Source: Pedobacter soli (lineage in GTDB: Bacteria; Bacteroidota; Bacteroidia; Sphingobacteriales; Sphingobacteriaceae). From it: DNA of 64,000 nt. The DNA lies in contig NZ_FMZH01000005.1 in assembly GCF_900101435.1 (NCBI RefSeq), positions 124,001 through 188,000 of the forward strand, given 5' to 3'. Below the pieces are notes generated by a model. It was given only the letters and a program-made list of their open reading frames with translations. It made no database searches and was not told the origin of the DNA. A program made the translations under genes and the position numbers. Below, piece after piece: positions 23,479 to 32,194 of the stretch. The stretch's first letter is position 1. Every line of letters starts with the position of its first letter.

Positions 23479-26400
23479 ATGTCCGGAAAACAAATATTTC
23501 AAACTGAGACTAAAACACGCTGGAACACCTTTACATGGGTTAGCCGCACTTTCTTTTTAGTCTTCATTATCGCAATCATTTGCGTGGTGTACACCTTATC
23601 ATCGGTACAAGCCCCAACTTTGCCATTTATTAACACCAACACGCCTTTAACACAGAAGCAGTTAGATAAACTAAAGAAATCGCAGCAGTATAAGGCCTTT
23701 TCGATCGAAAAATCACAACTCGAAAAGATTAAGAAAGACCGTGAACGCCGACTCTTGAAACACCGTGGCAATAGCAGGCGCATTAACATGGCTTTCTATG
23801 TAAGCTGGGCAGGTTCAAAAGAAAATTCAATATCCGATTTAAAAAGAAATATCAGCCATTTAGATATGGTTGCTACCGAATCGTTCTTTTTAAACGGCGA
23901 TTCAATTGTGGATAAAGCAGATACCAGCGCACTGAAAGTGATACGTGCTGGTAAAAAATCGGCCATTGCTGTAGTTTCTAACTACAATAAAGACCATTGG
24001 GATGGCGCTGCGGTAAAACGTTTGTTAAATAATCCGCAGACACAGGAAAAACTGATTGGCGATTTGATTGCCATTACTAAAAAGTATGGATACAAGGGCA
24101 TAAACATCGATTTTGAAGAACTTAATCTCGAAAACAGCGACAGTTTTAATGCTTTCATGAAAAATCTTTACGGGCAGTTTCATGCTCAAAAATTGATCGT
24201 ATCGCAGGATATTTCGCCTGAAAATGACGACTATAAGCCCGAGATTCTTCAGAAATACAACGATTACATTGTACTAATGGCGTACGACCAACATACCGAG
24301 CAGAGTAATGCCGGAGATATTTCGCATCAGGAATGGGTTGAAGAAAAACTGGATAATATTTGCAGTAAGGTTGATGCCAGCAAAGTAATTCTGGCGCTTG
24401 CCTGTTATGGTTACGACTGGCCGCAAAATAGTGTGGGTAACTCAGTTACTTACGAAGAAGCCATTACAAATGCTGTAAATTACAAAAGCAAAATCAATTT
24501 CGATCCCGAGTCTGCCAATCTAAATTATAGCTATAGTGATGGTAGCAGGATCAAACACAACGTGTATTTTACTGATGCTGCGACCTATTTCAACTTAATT
24601 CGCAAAGCTGATGACTGGGATATAGCTGGTGTTGCACTATGGCGCTTAGGCTCGGAAGATAAACGCTTATGGAGTTTCATTTCAAATGATCTGAGCTTGG
24701 ATACCTTGAAGAAAAAACCTTTCGACCTGCGCAAAATCGCTTCGTTAAATATGGGGGGCATATCTTACATTGGTGATGGCGAGATTCTTGATCTGATTTC
24801 TACCCCTCAGCCCGGTATGGTAAAATTTACGCTCAATCAGGCTAATTTTTCAATAGCCAATCAACAATACACCCGTTTACCCGAGCAATATGTAATCAAA
24901 AGATTTGGCGAGGCTGATAAGAAAATTGCACTGACATTTGATGACGGTCCGGATCCTGTTTACACGCCGCAGGTGCTCAATATCCTTAAAAAAGAAAAAG
25001 TTCCGGGTTGTTTCTTTGTTGTTGGTATCATGGCCGAACAAAATATGGAATTGTTAAGGCAGGAATATAACGATGGCTACGAAATTGGCAACCATACCTT
25101 CTTCCATCCGGATATGTCGGCCATTGGACCACGACGTGTGAAATTCGAACTGAATGCTACCCGAAGGTTAATTGAAGCGGTTACCGGTCACAGTACAATT
25201 TTGTTCCGTGCACCATTTAACGCCGATGCCGAACCGCAGAATATTTCGGAAATATTACCGGTTGCCCAAAGTCGTAAAGAAAATTACATCAATATCGGCG
25301 AATTTATCGATCCGGAAGATTGGGAGCCAGGAAAAACTGCCGATCAGATTTTTAATGAGGTAGTAAAACAGCAGGATAACGGCAACATTCTTTTGTTACA
25401 CGATGCTGGTGGAAACCGTGAGGCCACTGTCGCTGCGTTGCCAAGGATCATTAAATTTTTTAAAGCCAAAGGTTATACATTTACCACTGTTGGCGATTTG
25501 ATGGGCAAAAAACGTTCTGAGCTGATGCCAGCGGTAAAATCGACTGCAAATAGCGGTTTTTCAGGCTCTGGCGATTATTTTTTCATCAATTTCTTCTACT
25601 ATGGCAACATTGTTTTAAATATCATCTTTTCTGTAGCCATAGTGCTGGCCATATTAAGAACCTTATTTATTGCTTATCTCGCCATCAGGCAAAGGAAAAG
25701 AAGCAAACAAAATGCCGGCAAACTGATTCAAAATTCGGCTGAAAAAGTAAGCATCATTATTCCCGCTTATAATGAAGAGGTTACCGCAGTTCATACCATT
25801 AACAGCCTTTTAAAAATCAATTACCCTGATTTTGAACTAATTTTTGTTGATGATGGCTCAAAAGACAAGACTTTCGAAATTATTGACCAGCATTTTGGCA
25901 ACCACCCACAGGTTAAGGTTTTCCGCAAAGCCAATGGAGGTAAGGCTTCGGCATTAAACTATGGTATATCAAAAGCCAGTGCCGATTTTGTGGTCTGCAT
26001 TGATGCCGATACCCAGCTTAAAAATGATGCCGTAACTGAACTGATGCGCTATTTCTACAGCGATAAAATAGCCGCAGTAGCCGGTACAGTTAAAGTAGGT
26101 AATGCGCATAATATCATTACCAAATGGCAATCTATCGAGTACATTACCGCCCAGAATATGGACAGGCGCGCTTTTGATTTATTGAACACCATTACAGTTG
26201 TACCGGGAGCCATTGGTGCATTTAGGAAGGATGTAATTTTAGAAGTGGGCGGCTTTACCATCGATACCCTGGCAGAAGACTGTGATTTAACCATGCGTAT
26301 TTTAAAAGCCGGTTATCAAGTAAAAAACTGCGCTACTGCAGTGGCTTATACAGAAGCACCCGAAACGGTTAGTATGCTGTTAAAACAACGTTTCCGCTGG

Positions 26401-26886
26401 AGCTTTGGCGTAATGCAAAGTTTCTGGAAAAACAGAAAAGCGTTATTGAACAAAAAATATGGTTATTTTGGTATGGTGGGTATGCCGAATATTCTGATTT
26501 ACCAGATTATTTTGCCGCTATTCTCTCCATTAGCCGATTTATTTATGCTGATATCGCTAATCAGCGGCTTATTTTCGTTAAGTGCCATTAATAATCTTAC
26601 ACTAACCGGATTTTCAGGTATTTTGAGTCTCCACAATGGTTTTGGTCAGGTACTTTTCTATTACATTATTTTTATTGTAGTGGATATGATTTTTGCTGCT
26701 ATTGCCTTCCGTATGGAAAAAGAAAAGTATAAAAACCTGCTTTATCTTTTCCCACAACGCTTTTTCTGGAGACAGTTAATGTATGTTGTATTGTTCCGTT
26801 CAGTTAGAAAAGCCATAAAAGGCGAGCTTGGAACTTGGGGTACCTTAAAAAGAACCGGAAATGTAAAAGAACAAGTGGCCTTGTAG
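23479..26886 (+). CDS. GH18-like domain, NodB deacetylase and GT2 synthase fused in one membrane protein
   Basis: 1135 residues. A membrane segment lies at about 21-43. A GH18-like domain (about 95-400) has GINIDFEE near 208-215. A NodB polysaccharide deacetylase (about 480-690) shows TFDDGPDP (metal Asp), NHTFFHPDM (HxxxH metal site), FRAPFNAD and LLLHDAG. Another membrane segment lies near 700. A processive GT2 domain (from about 755) has IIPAYNE, DADTQ, LAEDCDL and QRFRW, followed by C-terminal membrane helices. All catalytic motifs look intact. It would make, deacetylate and cut a beta-linked N-acetylhexosamine polymer resembling PNAG or chitin. Product is inferred. Confidence 0.88.
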   Translation: MSGKQIFQTETKTRWNTFTWVSRTFFLVFIIAIICVVYTLSSVQAPTLPFINTNTPLTQKQLDKLKKSQQYKAFSIEKSQLEKIKKDRERRLLKHRGNSRRINMAFYVSWAGSKENSISDLKRNISHLDMVATESFFLNGDSIVDKADTSALKVIRAGKKSAIAVVSNYNKDHWDGAAVKRLLNNPQTQEKLIGDLIAITKKYGYKGINIDFEELNLENSDSFNAFMKNLYGQFHAQKLIVSQDISPENDDYKPEILQKYNDYIVLMAYDQHTEQSNAGDISHQEWVEEKLDNICSKVDASKVILALACYGYDWPQNSVGNSVTYEEAITNAVNYKSKINFDPESANLNYSYSDGSRIKHNVYFTDAATYFNLIRKADDWDIAGVALWRLGSEDKRLWSFISNDLSLDTLKKKPFDLRKIASLNMGGISYIGDGEILDLISTPQPGMVKFTLNQANFSIANQQYTRLPEQYVIKRFGEADKKIALTFDDGPDPVYTPQVLNILKKEKVPGCFFVVGIMAEQNMELLRQEYNDGYEIGNHTFFHPDMSAIGPRRVKFELNATRRLIEAVTGHSTILFRAPFNADAEPQNISEILPVAQSRKENYINIGEFIDPEDWEPGKTADQIFNEVVKQQDNGNILLLHDAGGNREATVAALPRIIKFFKAKGYTFTTVGDLMGKKRSELMPAVKSTANSGFSGSGDYFFINFFYYGNIVLNIIFSVAIVLAILRTLFIAYLAIRQRKRSKQNAGKLIQNSAEKVSIIIPAYNEEVTAVHTINSLLKINYPDFELIFVDDGSKDKTFEIIDQHFGNHPQVKVFRKANGGKASALNYGISKASADFVVCIDADTQLKNDAVTELMRYFYSDKIAAVAGTVKVGNAHNIITKWQSIEYITAQNMDRRAFDLLNTITVVPGAIGAFRKDVILEVGGFTIDTLAEDCDLTMRILKAGYQVKNCATAVAYTEAPETVSMLLKQRFRWSFGVMQSFWKNRKALLNKKYGYFGMVGMPNILIYQIILPLFSPLADLFMLISLISGLFSLSAINNLTLTGFSGILSLHNGFGQVLFYYIIFIVVDMIFAAIAFRMEKEKYKNLLYLFPQRFFWRQLMYVVLFRSVRKAIKGELGTWGTLKRTGNVKEQVAL

Positions 26887-26901
26887 AATTTGAATTTAAT
26901 T

Positions 26902-26937
26902 AAGGGTTTTAATCACAATCGGTGAATTAAAACCCTT
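26902..26937 (+). terminator. Terminator after the GH18/deacetylase/GT2 gene
   Basis: Perfect arms AAGGGTTTTAAT (26902-26913) and ATTAAAACCCTT (26926-26937) with a 12-base loop, ending in an A/T-rich tail. The T-run is short. Confidence 0.55.
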
Positions 26938-26951
26938 AAATTTATATTTAC

Positions 26952-27422
26952 ATGAAAAAGTCTAACCAAAATGTATTTTCCTTCGGCACGCTGTTTCCCA
27001 TAGGATTAATTGCCGGCACTTTAGACGGATTGGCTGCAGTAATATTCCTTGCCAAAATGAATTTTGTGCGTGTATTCCAATACATAGCCAGTGCCATTTT
27101 GGGTAAAGCAGCCTACGCTGGAGGTGCTAAAACAGTGCTACTGGGTTTAATCTTGCACTATTTTATAGCATTTAGTTTCACGTTTTTCTTCGCACTGTTA
27201 ACAACCAGGATTTCAGCCTTAAGGAAGAACATTCTGATTTCTGGCGTAATCTACGGCATTTTTGTATGGACAGTAATGAATTTATTGGTAGTACCTTTAA
27301 CTAAAATTCCGCTAACACCTTTTCATGCCGAAAAAGCTCTGATTAATGCCATAATTTTAATATTTTGTATTGGCTTACCGGTTTCTTACCTAACCGCCCG
27401 TAGTTTACGATTTCAATCATAG
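26952..27422 (+). CDS. Small polytopic membrane protein of unknown function
   Basis: 156 residues with four predicted membrane segments (about 15-35, 60-85, 95-115 and 133-150). The first contains GLIAGTLDGLAA, as in DUF1440-like or YagU-like inner-membrane proteins, but I am not sure of the family. No catalytic motif is visible. It begins 15 bases after the terminator hairpin of the preceding gene. Confidence 0.65.
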   Translation: MKKSNQNVFSFGTLFPIGLIAGTLDGLAAVIFLAKMNFVRVFQYIASAILGKAAYAGGAKTVLLGLILHYFIAFSFTFFFALLTTRISALRKNILISGVIYGIFVWTVMNLLVVPLTKIPLTPFHAEKALINAIILIFCIGLPVSYLTARSLRFQS

Positions 27423-27481
27423 ATAACAACAAAAGTCAGGTTTAATGACCAGTGTGCTGTAAAACTTGAATCTTTGAATGT

Positions 27482-27961
27482 CTAGTTTTTTTCTATCAGG
27501 CAAACGGCGTAGGCTACAACCCCTTCTTCCCTACCCACAAAGCCCATTTGCTCGTTGGTAGTGGCTTTGATCGAAATATCTTCTGTAGAGATCCCAATTG
27601 CATCAGCAATGTTTTGCTGCATGGCCGGAATATGCGGATTGATTTTCGGCGCTTCTAAACAAAGCATTGCATCAATATTGCCTACCTGCCAGCCCTTTTC
27701 GCTAAGCAACTTAACCGTTTCCTGCAAAAGGATTAAACTGCTGATTCCCCTCCATCTTTCATCTGTATTTTTAAAGTGGAAACCAATATCACGCAGGTTG
27801 GCTGCACCTAAAAGTGCATCGCAAATGGCGTGCAACAACACATCGGCATCCGAATGCCCAAAAGCTCCCTTATGATGATCGAGTGTTACGCCGCCCACTA
27901 CAAAAGGGTGCTGATCTTTTAACTGGTGTACATCAAATCCGAAGCCTACTCTAATTTTCAT
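27482..27961 (-). CDS. ispF: 2-C-methyl-D-erythritol 2,4-cyclodiphosphate synthase
   Basis: 159 residues, the standard length. IspF converts 4-diphosphocytidyl-2-C-methylerythritol 2-phosphate to the cyclodiphosphate in the non-mevalonate isoprenoid pathway. Metal ligands are in GFDVHQL (Asp9 and His11) and HSDADVLLHA. The C-terminal KATTNEQMGFVGREEG is the substrate loop. It forms a trimer in the cytoplasm. It lies 48 bases downstream of porV on the same strand. Confidence 0.97.
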   Translation of the reverse strand: MKIRVGFGFDVHQLKDQHPFVVGGVTLDHHKGAFGHSDADVLLHAICDALLGAANLRDIGFHFKNTDERWRGISSLILLQETVKLLSEKGWQVGNIDAMLCLEAPKINPHIPAMQQNIADAIGISTEDISIKATTNEQMGFVGREEGVVAYAVCLIEKN

Positions 27962-28009
27962 TTGAAATTTGGGTTAATTGTTAAACTTTAACAGAAATGG
28001 TTAAAAGGA

Positions 28010-29200
28010 TTAATTTTTAACCGCTTTCTTCTCGCCAAAGTTAAACAAAAGACCAAAACGTAAGGTATTGGCCAGCGGACTTGTTTGCGCATTTGCCAAT
28101 AAATAAGAGAAATCGATATTGAAAACGTTGTATTTCAGACCTAAACCGAGTGTAAAATAACGGCTATCACCTTTCATCGGACTTTGATAATTGTACCCGG
28201 CCCTTACTGCAAATTGCTGGTTATACCAATATTCCAATCCGGTTGAAATGCCCACCTCTTTAAGTTCTTCACTAAATCCACCTGGTGCATCGCTGAACGA
28301 TCCAAAAATACCAGCAGGTACCGATCGGTTTGGATCTTTGCCACTTACAATGTTATTATTCGAATCGTAAATGGGTTGCGTAGGCACCAATAACTTATTA
28401 AAATCAAGTGCTAAGGTAATGGTACTAAAATCATCGACTATAATGGTAGATGCACCACCCAGTTTTAAATTCGTAGGCAGGAAGAAATTCTGACCGCCAT
28501 CCGAATAGCTCATTTTGGTACCGATATTAGAAATATTGGCCCCGGCAGAAAGAATGGCCTGCCTACCAAACATGGAGGTATTGGTTTTATACAATCCGGA
28601 AACATCAACAGCGAGGGCATTTCCACTGTGCACCTGCCCAGAAGATGAAAACTGCCCGGAAGCAAGGTTAGAATAAATATACCTCACAGAAGTTCCCAAT
28701 GAAAATTCTTCGCCAAAGTTACGGGCGAAAGAAACATCAAAAGCCAGCTCGTTAGGGTTCGAAATACCCAAATCCTGCTGATTGATATCCGTAAGCTGAA
28801 TAGAACCCAAAGAAAAATACCTTAACGAAGCACCAATAGTATTGCGATCGTCTAGTTTATAAAAACCGCTTAAGTAAGCCAGATTAATATCAGGTACAAG
28901 GCTTTTTAACCAGGGGCTGTAAGAAACAGAAAAACCATAAGGTTTATCCAGGAATGCCAGTTTCGAAGCATTAATACTGGCCGAATTTACATCTCCGGCT
29001 ACAGCCACACCTGCATCACCCATTGCACCTGCACGGGCATCGGGTGTAATAAGCAGGAACGGAACTGCTGTTACAATATTATTCGACTCGCTTCCATTTG
29101 TCTGTGTATTCCCTATGGTAGCCTGAGCATGTGTTTTGCCATATAGCAATGCCATGGAGAGTGCAGAAAAAGCAAGCTTACTGATATACTTGAAATTCAT
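28010..29200 (-). CDS. porV: PorV, outer-membrane component of the type IX secretion system
   Basis: About 396 residues. A signal peptide (MNFKYISKL..., cleavage near AQA) is followed by an outer-membrane beta barrel related to FadL, with AGAMGDAGVAVAGD and a terminal aromatic strand (NTLRFGLLFNFG). PorV shuttles substrates with PorU and is needed for C-terminal signal processing. The ATG at 29200 is used because the 31-residue upstream extension precedes the signal peptide. It is divergent from gldJ. The usual porU neighbour is not next to it. Confidence 0.88.
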   Translation of the reverse strand: MNFKYISKLAFSALSMALLYGKTHAQATIGNTQTNGSESNNIVTAVPFLLITPDARAGAMGDAGVAVAGDVNSASINASKLAFLDKPYGFSVSYSPWLKSLVPDINLAYLSGFYKLDDRNTIGASLRYFSLGSIQLTDINQQDLGISNPNELAFDVSFARNFGEEFSLGTSVRYIYSNLASGQFSSSGQVHSGNALAVDVSGLYKTNTSMFGRQAILSAGANISNIGTKMSYSDGGQNFFLPTNLKLGGASTIIVDDFSTITLALDFNKLLVPTQPIYDSNNNIVSGKDPNRSVPAGIFGSFSDAPGGFSEELKEVGISTGLEYWYNQQFAVRAGYNYQSPMKGDSRYFTLGLGLKYNVFNIDFSYLLANAQTSPLANTLRFGLLFNFGEKKAVKN

Positions 29201-29806
29201 CCTTTGTAAGGTCCGTAATTTTAGATTTTTGGTATTTAGCAAATACTCGAGAATATATCTTGTAACGTAAAACCAAAAATTATATTTCACCAAATTACGA
29301 ATTCTATCATTATTTACTAATTAAACCTACGATTTTTACATACCGTTGTGACTACAGTTAACTAAAGCGCTAAGTTAACAGCGCTTTAGCCTGTTATCTG
29401 TTTCAATAATAAACTTAATTTTTCATATTTCTTTATTCAGTGAGTAAAATTCGCTGTTAACTTAATTTATTGAATGCAGAGCCTCGATCTAAGGTCGCCA
29501 CTGATTAAAACACCTTGCCAATTCGCATTACAGGCTGAGCCAGCGTTGAAACATTACACTTACAATATGGATAACAAATTCTTAAAAAATGGAAGAGCAC
29601 CAACAAAACAGCTCATTATCTCGCTTATTTATAATTATTTAGCAAAAATTGCAAAGAAAAAGTAAACAGACACAATACGCCGAAAAATAATACGTTATGG
29701 CTTAAAAATATATTAGATATTTTATTGTCACATTATTTATATATTCATTTAAATTTGTTTAATTTTATCGGTTGAAAGGCCATCAGGCTATATCCCGTTG
29801 CTTTAT
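29201..29806. promoter_or_regulatory. Divergent porV-gldJ regulatory region with perfect inverted repeat
   Basis: Six hundred AT-rich bases without a convincing gene. A perfect 10-bp inverted repeat, CTAAAGCGCT (29362-29371) and AGCGCTTTAG (29380-29389), flanks AAGTTAAC with no T-run, so it resembles an operator more than a terminator. A 63-codon open frame at 29474-29665 has no family features and is not called a gene. Confidence 0.45.
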
Positions 29807-31492
29807 ATGAAAAAACTAATACTATATTCTTTTACTTGTTTATCATTAGCCGCCATGCTTTCGGGCTGTAGCTCTAAAGGTGGTAACAGTTCTAGTAAAA
29901 CAGGTATTCCCTATGCAGATAGGAAAAGTAAAAAGAACCAATCTGGTGCTTTTGCTGTAGCTACGCAATACAAGCGTGCACCAGGGCCCGGTTTAATCCC
30001 GATTGAGGGTGGTGTTTTGGTAGTTGGTGGCAGTGCCATTGAAGTACCTGGTGTTGAGCCCAACATCTACAACTACAAAAGACAGGTTACCGTACCGTCT
30101 TTCTACATGGATGAAACCGAGGTTTCGAACACCGATTGGTTAGAGTATTTACACTGGATCAGATACAATTATCCTGAAGACCGTGAGTATTATTACAATG
30201 AGCTTCCTGATACTTTGGTTTGGCGCCGTGCATTATCTTACAACGAACCTTATGTAGATAACTACTTAAGGCACCCCGCCTACCGCGATTACCCTGTTGT
30301 AGGTGTATCGTGGGAGCAAGCTTCTCGCTACTGCGAATGGAGAACTTCGAGAGCCAACGAGTTTATCTTACGCGAAAAAGGAATCTTAACCGACTACAAA
30401 ACTTTAGCAGGTGGAAATACAGGCAGAAACAATAATGCTACTGCTGCAGCCACGCAAAGACCAGATAAACCATTTAATACTGATGCCTATTTAAATGGTC
30501 AGTATGATGATAAAGGTAAAAATGCGCCGATTGATTACAATACCAAATCAGGTGCAGCAACTACTACTGCAGGTGCAGCTGGGGCTACCGGTGGCGGCAG
30601 AAACAGTCAGCCAAGAAGAAATGCAACATTAGAAGATGGCGTAATTATGCAGCCATACCGCTTACCAACAGAGGCTGAGTGGGAATATGCCGCGTTAGGC
30701 TTAATTGGTAACACTGAATACGAAAACATTAACCAAAACAAAATTTACCCATGGAATGGTTTGGGCGTTAGCTCTGCCAAAAAGAAAACCAGAGGTATGA
30801 TTCAGGCCAACTTTAAAAGAGCCCCTGGGGATTACATGGGTGTGGGCGGTTCACTGAATGATAAAGGAGATTTAACTGTTCCGGTTATCCAATATACACC
30901 AAACGATTTCGGTTTGTATAACATGGCCGGAAACGTGAACGAATGGGTAAACGACGTTTACAGAACAGGTACATTTACCGATGCAGATGCTTTTAACCCT
31001 TATCGTGGTAACTATTTCACCAATAAAAAATTAGAAGACTCGCAAAGCGGTAAAATTGCACTTGATAAATATGGCAATCCGATTAAGGAAAACGCTTACT
31101 CGGGCAGGAAACAAACCTGGGCTGAAAAACAAGCGCAAACCAAACGTGCCGATTCAATTTCTAAATCAACAGATCCTCAGGGAGCCACTGCTTCTACAAG
31201 CTATCAGGCTGACCAGAGAGGTTATCGCGACAGACAAAACACTTTACTTAACGATGAAGGTGTAACATTGGTTAACGATAAATCGAGAGTATATAAAGGC
31301 GGTTCATGGAATGACATGGCTTACTGGTTAAATCCGGCAACCCGTCGCTTTATGCAGCAGGATGAATCATCAGCTGAAGTTGGTTTCCGTTGCGCCATGA
31401 CAATGCTTGGTGCACCAGAAATTAGCACTGCTGGAAAAAGAAGCTTTAAAAACCCTCCGCAAAAACCTTACAGGGTAAGCAGAGGTAAATAA
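29807..31492 (+). CDS. gldJ: GldJ-like gliding/type IX secretion lipoprotein
   Basis: 561 residues. A lipoprotein signal peptide ends in LSGC (Cys21). The body is an FGE/SUMF1-like domain (FYMDETEVSNTDWLEY, RLPTEAEWEYAA, MAGNVNEWVNDV, YKGGSWNDM) with a low-complexity insertion (about 200-270). The length matches GldJ rather than the shorter GldK. GldJ stabilises GldK and is needed for gliding and T9SS in Flavobacteriia; in Sphingobacteria the secretion role is more likely. The start is the ATG at 29807; TTG 29798 is possible but weaker. Confidence 0.85.
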   Translation: MKKLILYSFTCLSLAAMLSGCSSKGGNSSSKTGIPYADRKSKKNQSGAFAVATQYKRAPGPGLIPIEGGVLVVGGSAIEVPGVEPNIYNYKRQVTVPSFYMDETEVSNTDWLEYLHWIRYNYPEDREYYYNELPDTLVWRRALSYNEPYVDNYLRHPAYRDYPVVGVSWEQASRYCEWRTSRANEFILREKGILTDYKTLAGGNTGRNNNATAAATQRPDKPFNTDAYLNGQYDDKGKNAPIDYNTKSGAATTTAGAAGATGGGRNSQPRRNATLEDGVIMQPYRLPTEAEWEYAALGLIGNTEYENINQNKIYPWNGLGVSSAKKKTRGMIQANFKRAPGDYMGVGGSLNDKGDLTVPVIQYTPNDFGLYNMAGNVNEWVNDVYRTGTFTDADAFNPYRGNYFTNKKLEDSQSGKIALDKYGNPIKENAYSGRKQTWAEKQAQTKRADSISKSTDPQGATASTSYQADQRGYRDRQNTLLNDEGVTLVNDKSRVYKGGSWNDMAYWLNPATRRFMQQDESSAEVGFRCAMTMLGAPEISTAGKRSFKNPPQKPYRVSRGK

Positions 31493-31496
31493 AATA

Positions 31497-31530
31497 AAAA
31501 GTCCCGGTTGTTAAATCGGGACTTTTTTTA
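31497..31530 (+). terminator. Rho-independent terminator of gldJ
   Basis: Arms AAAAGTCCCG (31497-31506) and CGGGACTTTT (31517-31526) with a T-run continuing after the stem, a few bases after the stop. Confidence 0.8.
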
Positions 31531-31557
31531 TGCTTTATACTTAATATAATAATCAGT

Positions 31558-31682
31558 GCACGTCATGCTGAATTTATTTCAGCACCTCTATTTATGCAGT
31601 TGCAGCTAGCCAGATTTAGCTCCGCTGAGCACTAGTGGTTCTCGGCTTCGTTACACTTTGCTCGAAATGACGAACTTCGTGA
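31558..31682. repeat. Interspersed repeat with CGTCATGCTGAA and CGAAATGACG ends
   Basis: The element begins CACGTCATGCTGAATTTATTTCAGCA, a small hairpin, and ends GCTCGAAATGACG. The ends are mutually inverted (CGTCAT / ATGACG). It fills the convergent gap between gldJ and the biotin carrier gene, and similar end motifs recur at 19138 and 42015. Confidence 0.5.
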
Positions 31683-31690
31683 TCAAAAAC

Positions 31691-32191
31691 TTATTTAAAC
31701 TGAACCAAAACCTGGTTCTTTTCTACTTTATCGCCTTGCGTAATCAAAATCTTTTTAACTGTACCATCGGTTGAAGATTTCAGGATATTCTCCATCTTCA
31801 TGGCTTCTAAGATCAACAAATTATCGCCTTTTTTAACATCGGCATTTTCTTCAACCAGAACTTTTAATACCAAACCTGGCATTGGTGCTTTAATTTCTGA
31901 GACTTTATTTGCTGCCAGGTTATCGAGCCCGAGTTGTTTCAGTAATTCATCAAACTGATCTTCGATACTAATCTGATAAGTATTGCCATTCACTTTTATA
32001 CTGCAGGTTTTCTCAGCTTTGTTGACCTCAACAATTTCTGTACGGAAAGATTTATTTTGATACAAAACATGAGCATGGGTACCATTGATCTCACTTAAGT
32101 CAAGCTGAACAGGCTTGCCATTTACCACAATCGCAGCATCTTTGTTGTCTACCTCGAATAAAAACTGATCGTTTACTTTTACTTTATACAT
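31691..32191 (-). CDS. Biotin carboxyl carrier protein (acetyl/propionyl-CoA or oxaloacetate carboxylase type)
   Basis: 166 residues. The C-terminal biotinyl domain has the biotinylation motif EAMKMEN (Lys132) and the APMPG entry, preceded by a linker and an N-terminal domain typical of propionyl-CoA or methylmalonyl-CoA carboxylase carriers in Bacteroidota. It carries CO2 between carboxylase and transferase subunits. No carboxylase or transferase gene lies nearby, so partners must be encoded elsewhere. It is the last gene of the long minus-strand series and starts 4 bases after the DUF4159 stop. Confidence 0.88.
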   Translation of the reverse strand: MYKVKVNDQFLFEVDNKDAAIVVNGKPVQLDLSEINGTHAHVLYQNKSFRTEIVEVNKAEKTCSIKVNGNTYQISIEDQFDELLKQLGLDNLAANKVSEIKAPMPGLVLKVLVEENADVKKGDNLLILEAMKMENILKSSTDGTVKKILITQGDKVEKNQVLVQFK

Positions 32192-32194
32192 GTC

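Noticed and set aside
23479..26886. Frameshift-joined separate genes
   Set aside because: The frame is continuous, with intact motifs in each domain and plausible membrane segments between them.
29474..29665. 63-codon open frame between porV and gldJ
   Set aside because: No domain, unusual composition, no promoter box or ribosome site, and it lies in a divergent regulatory gap.
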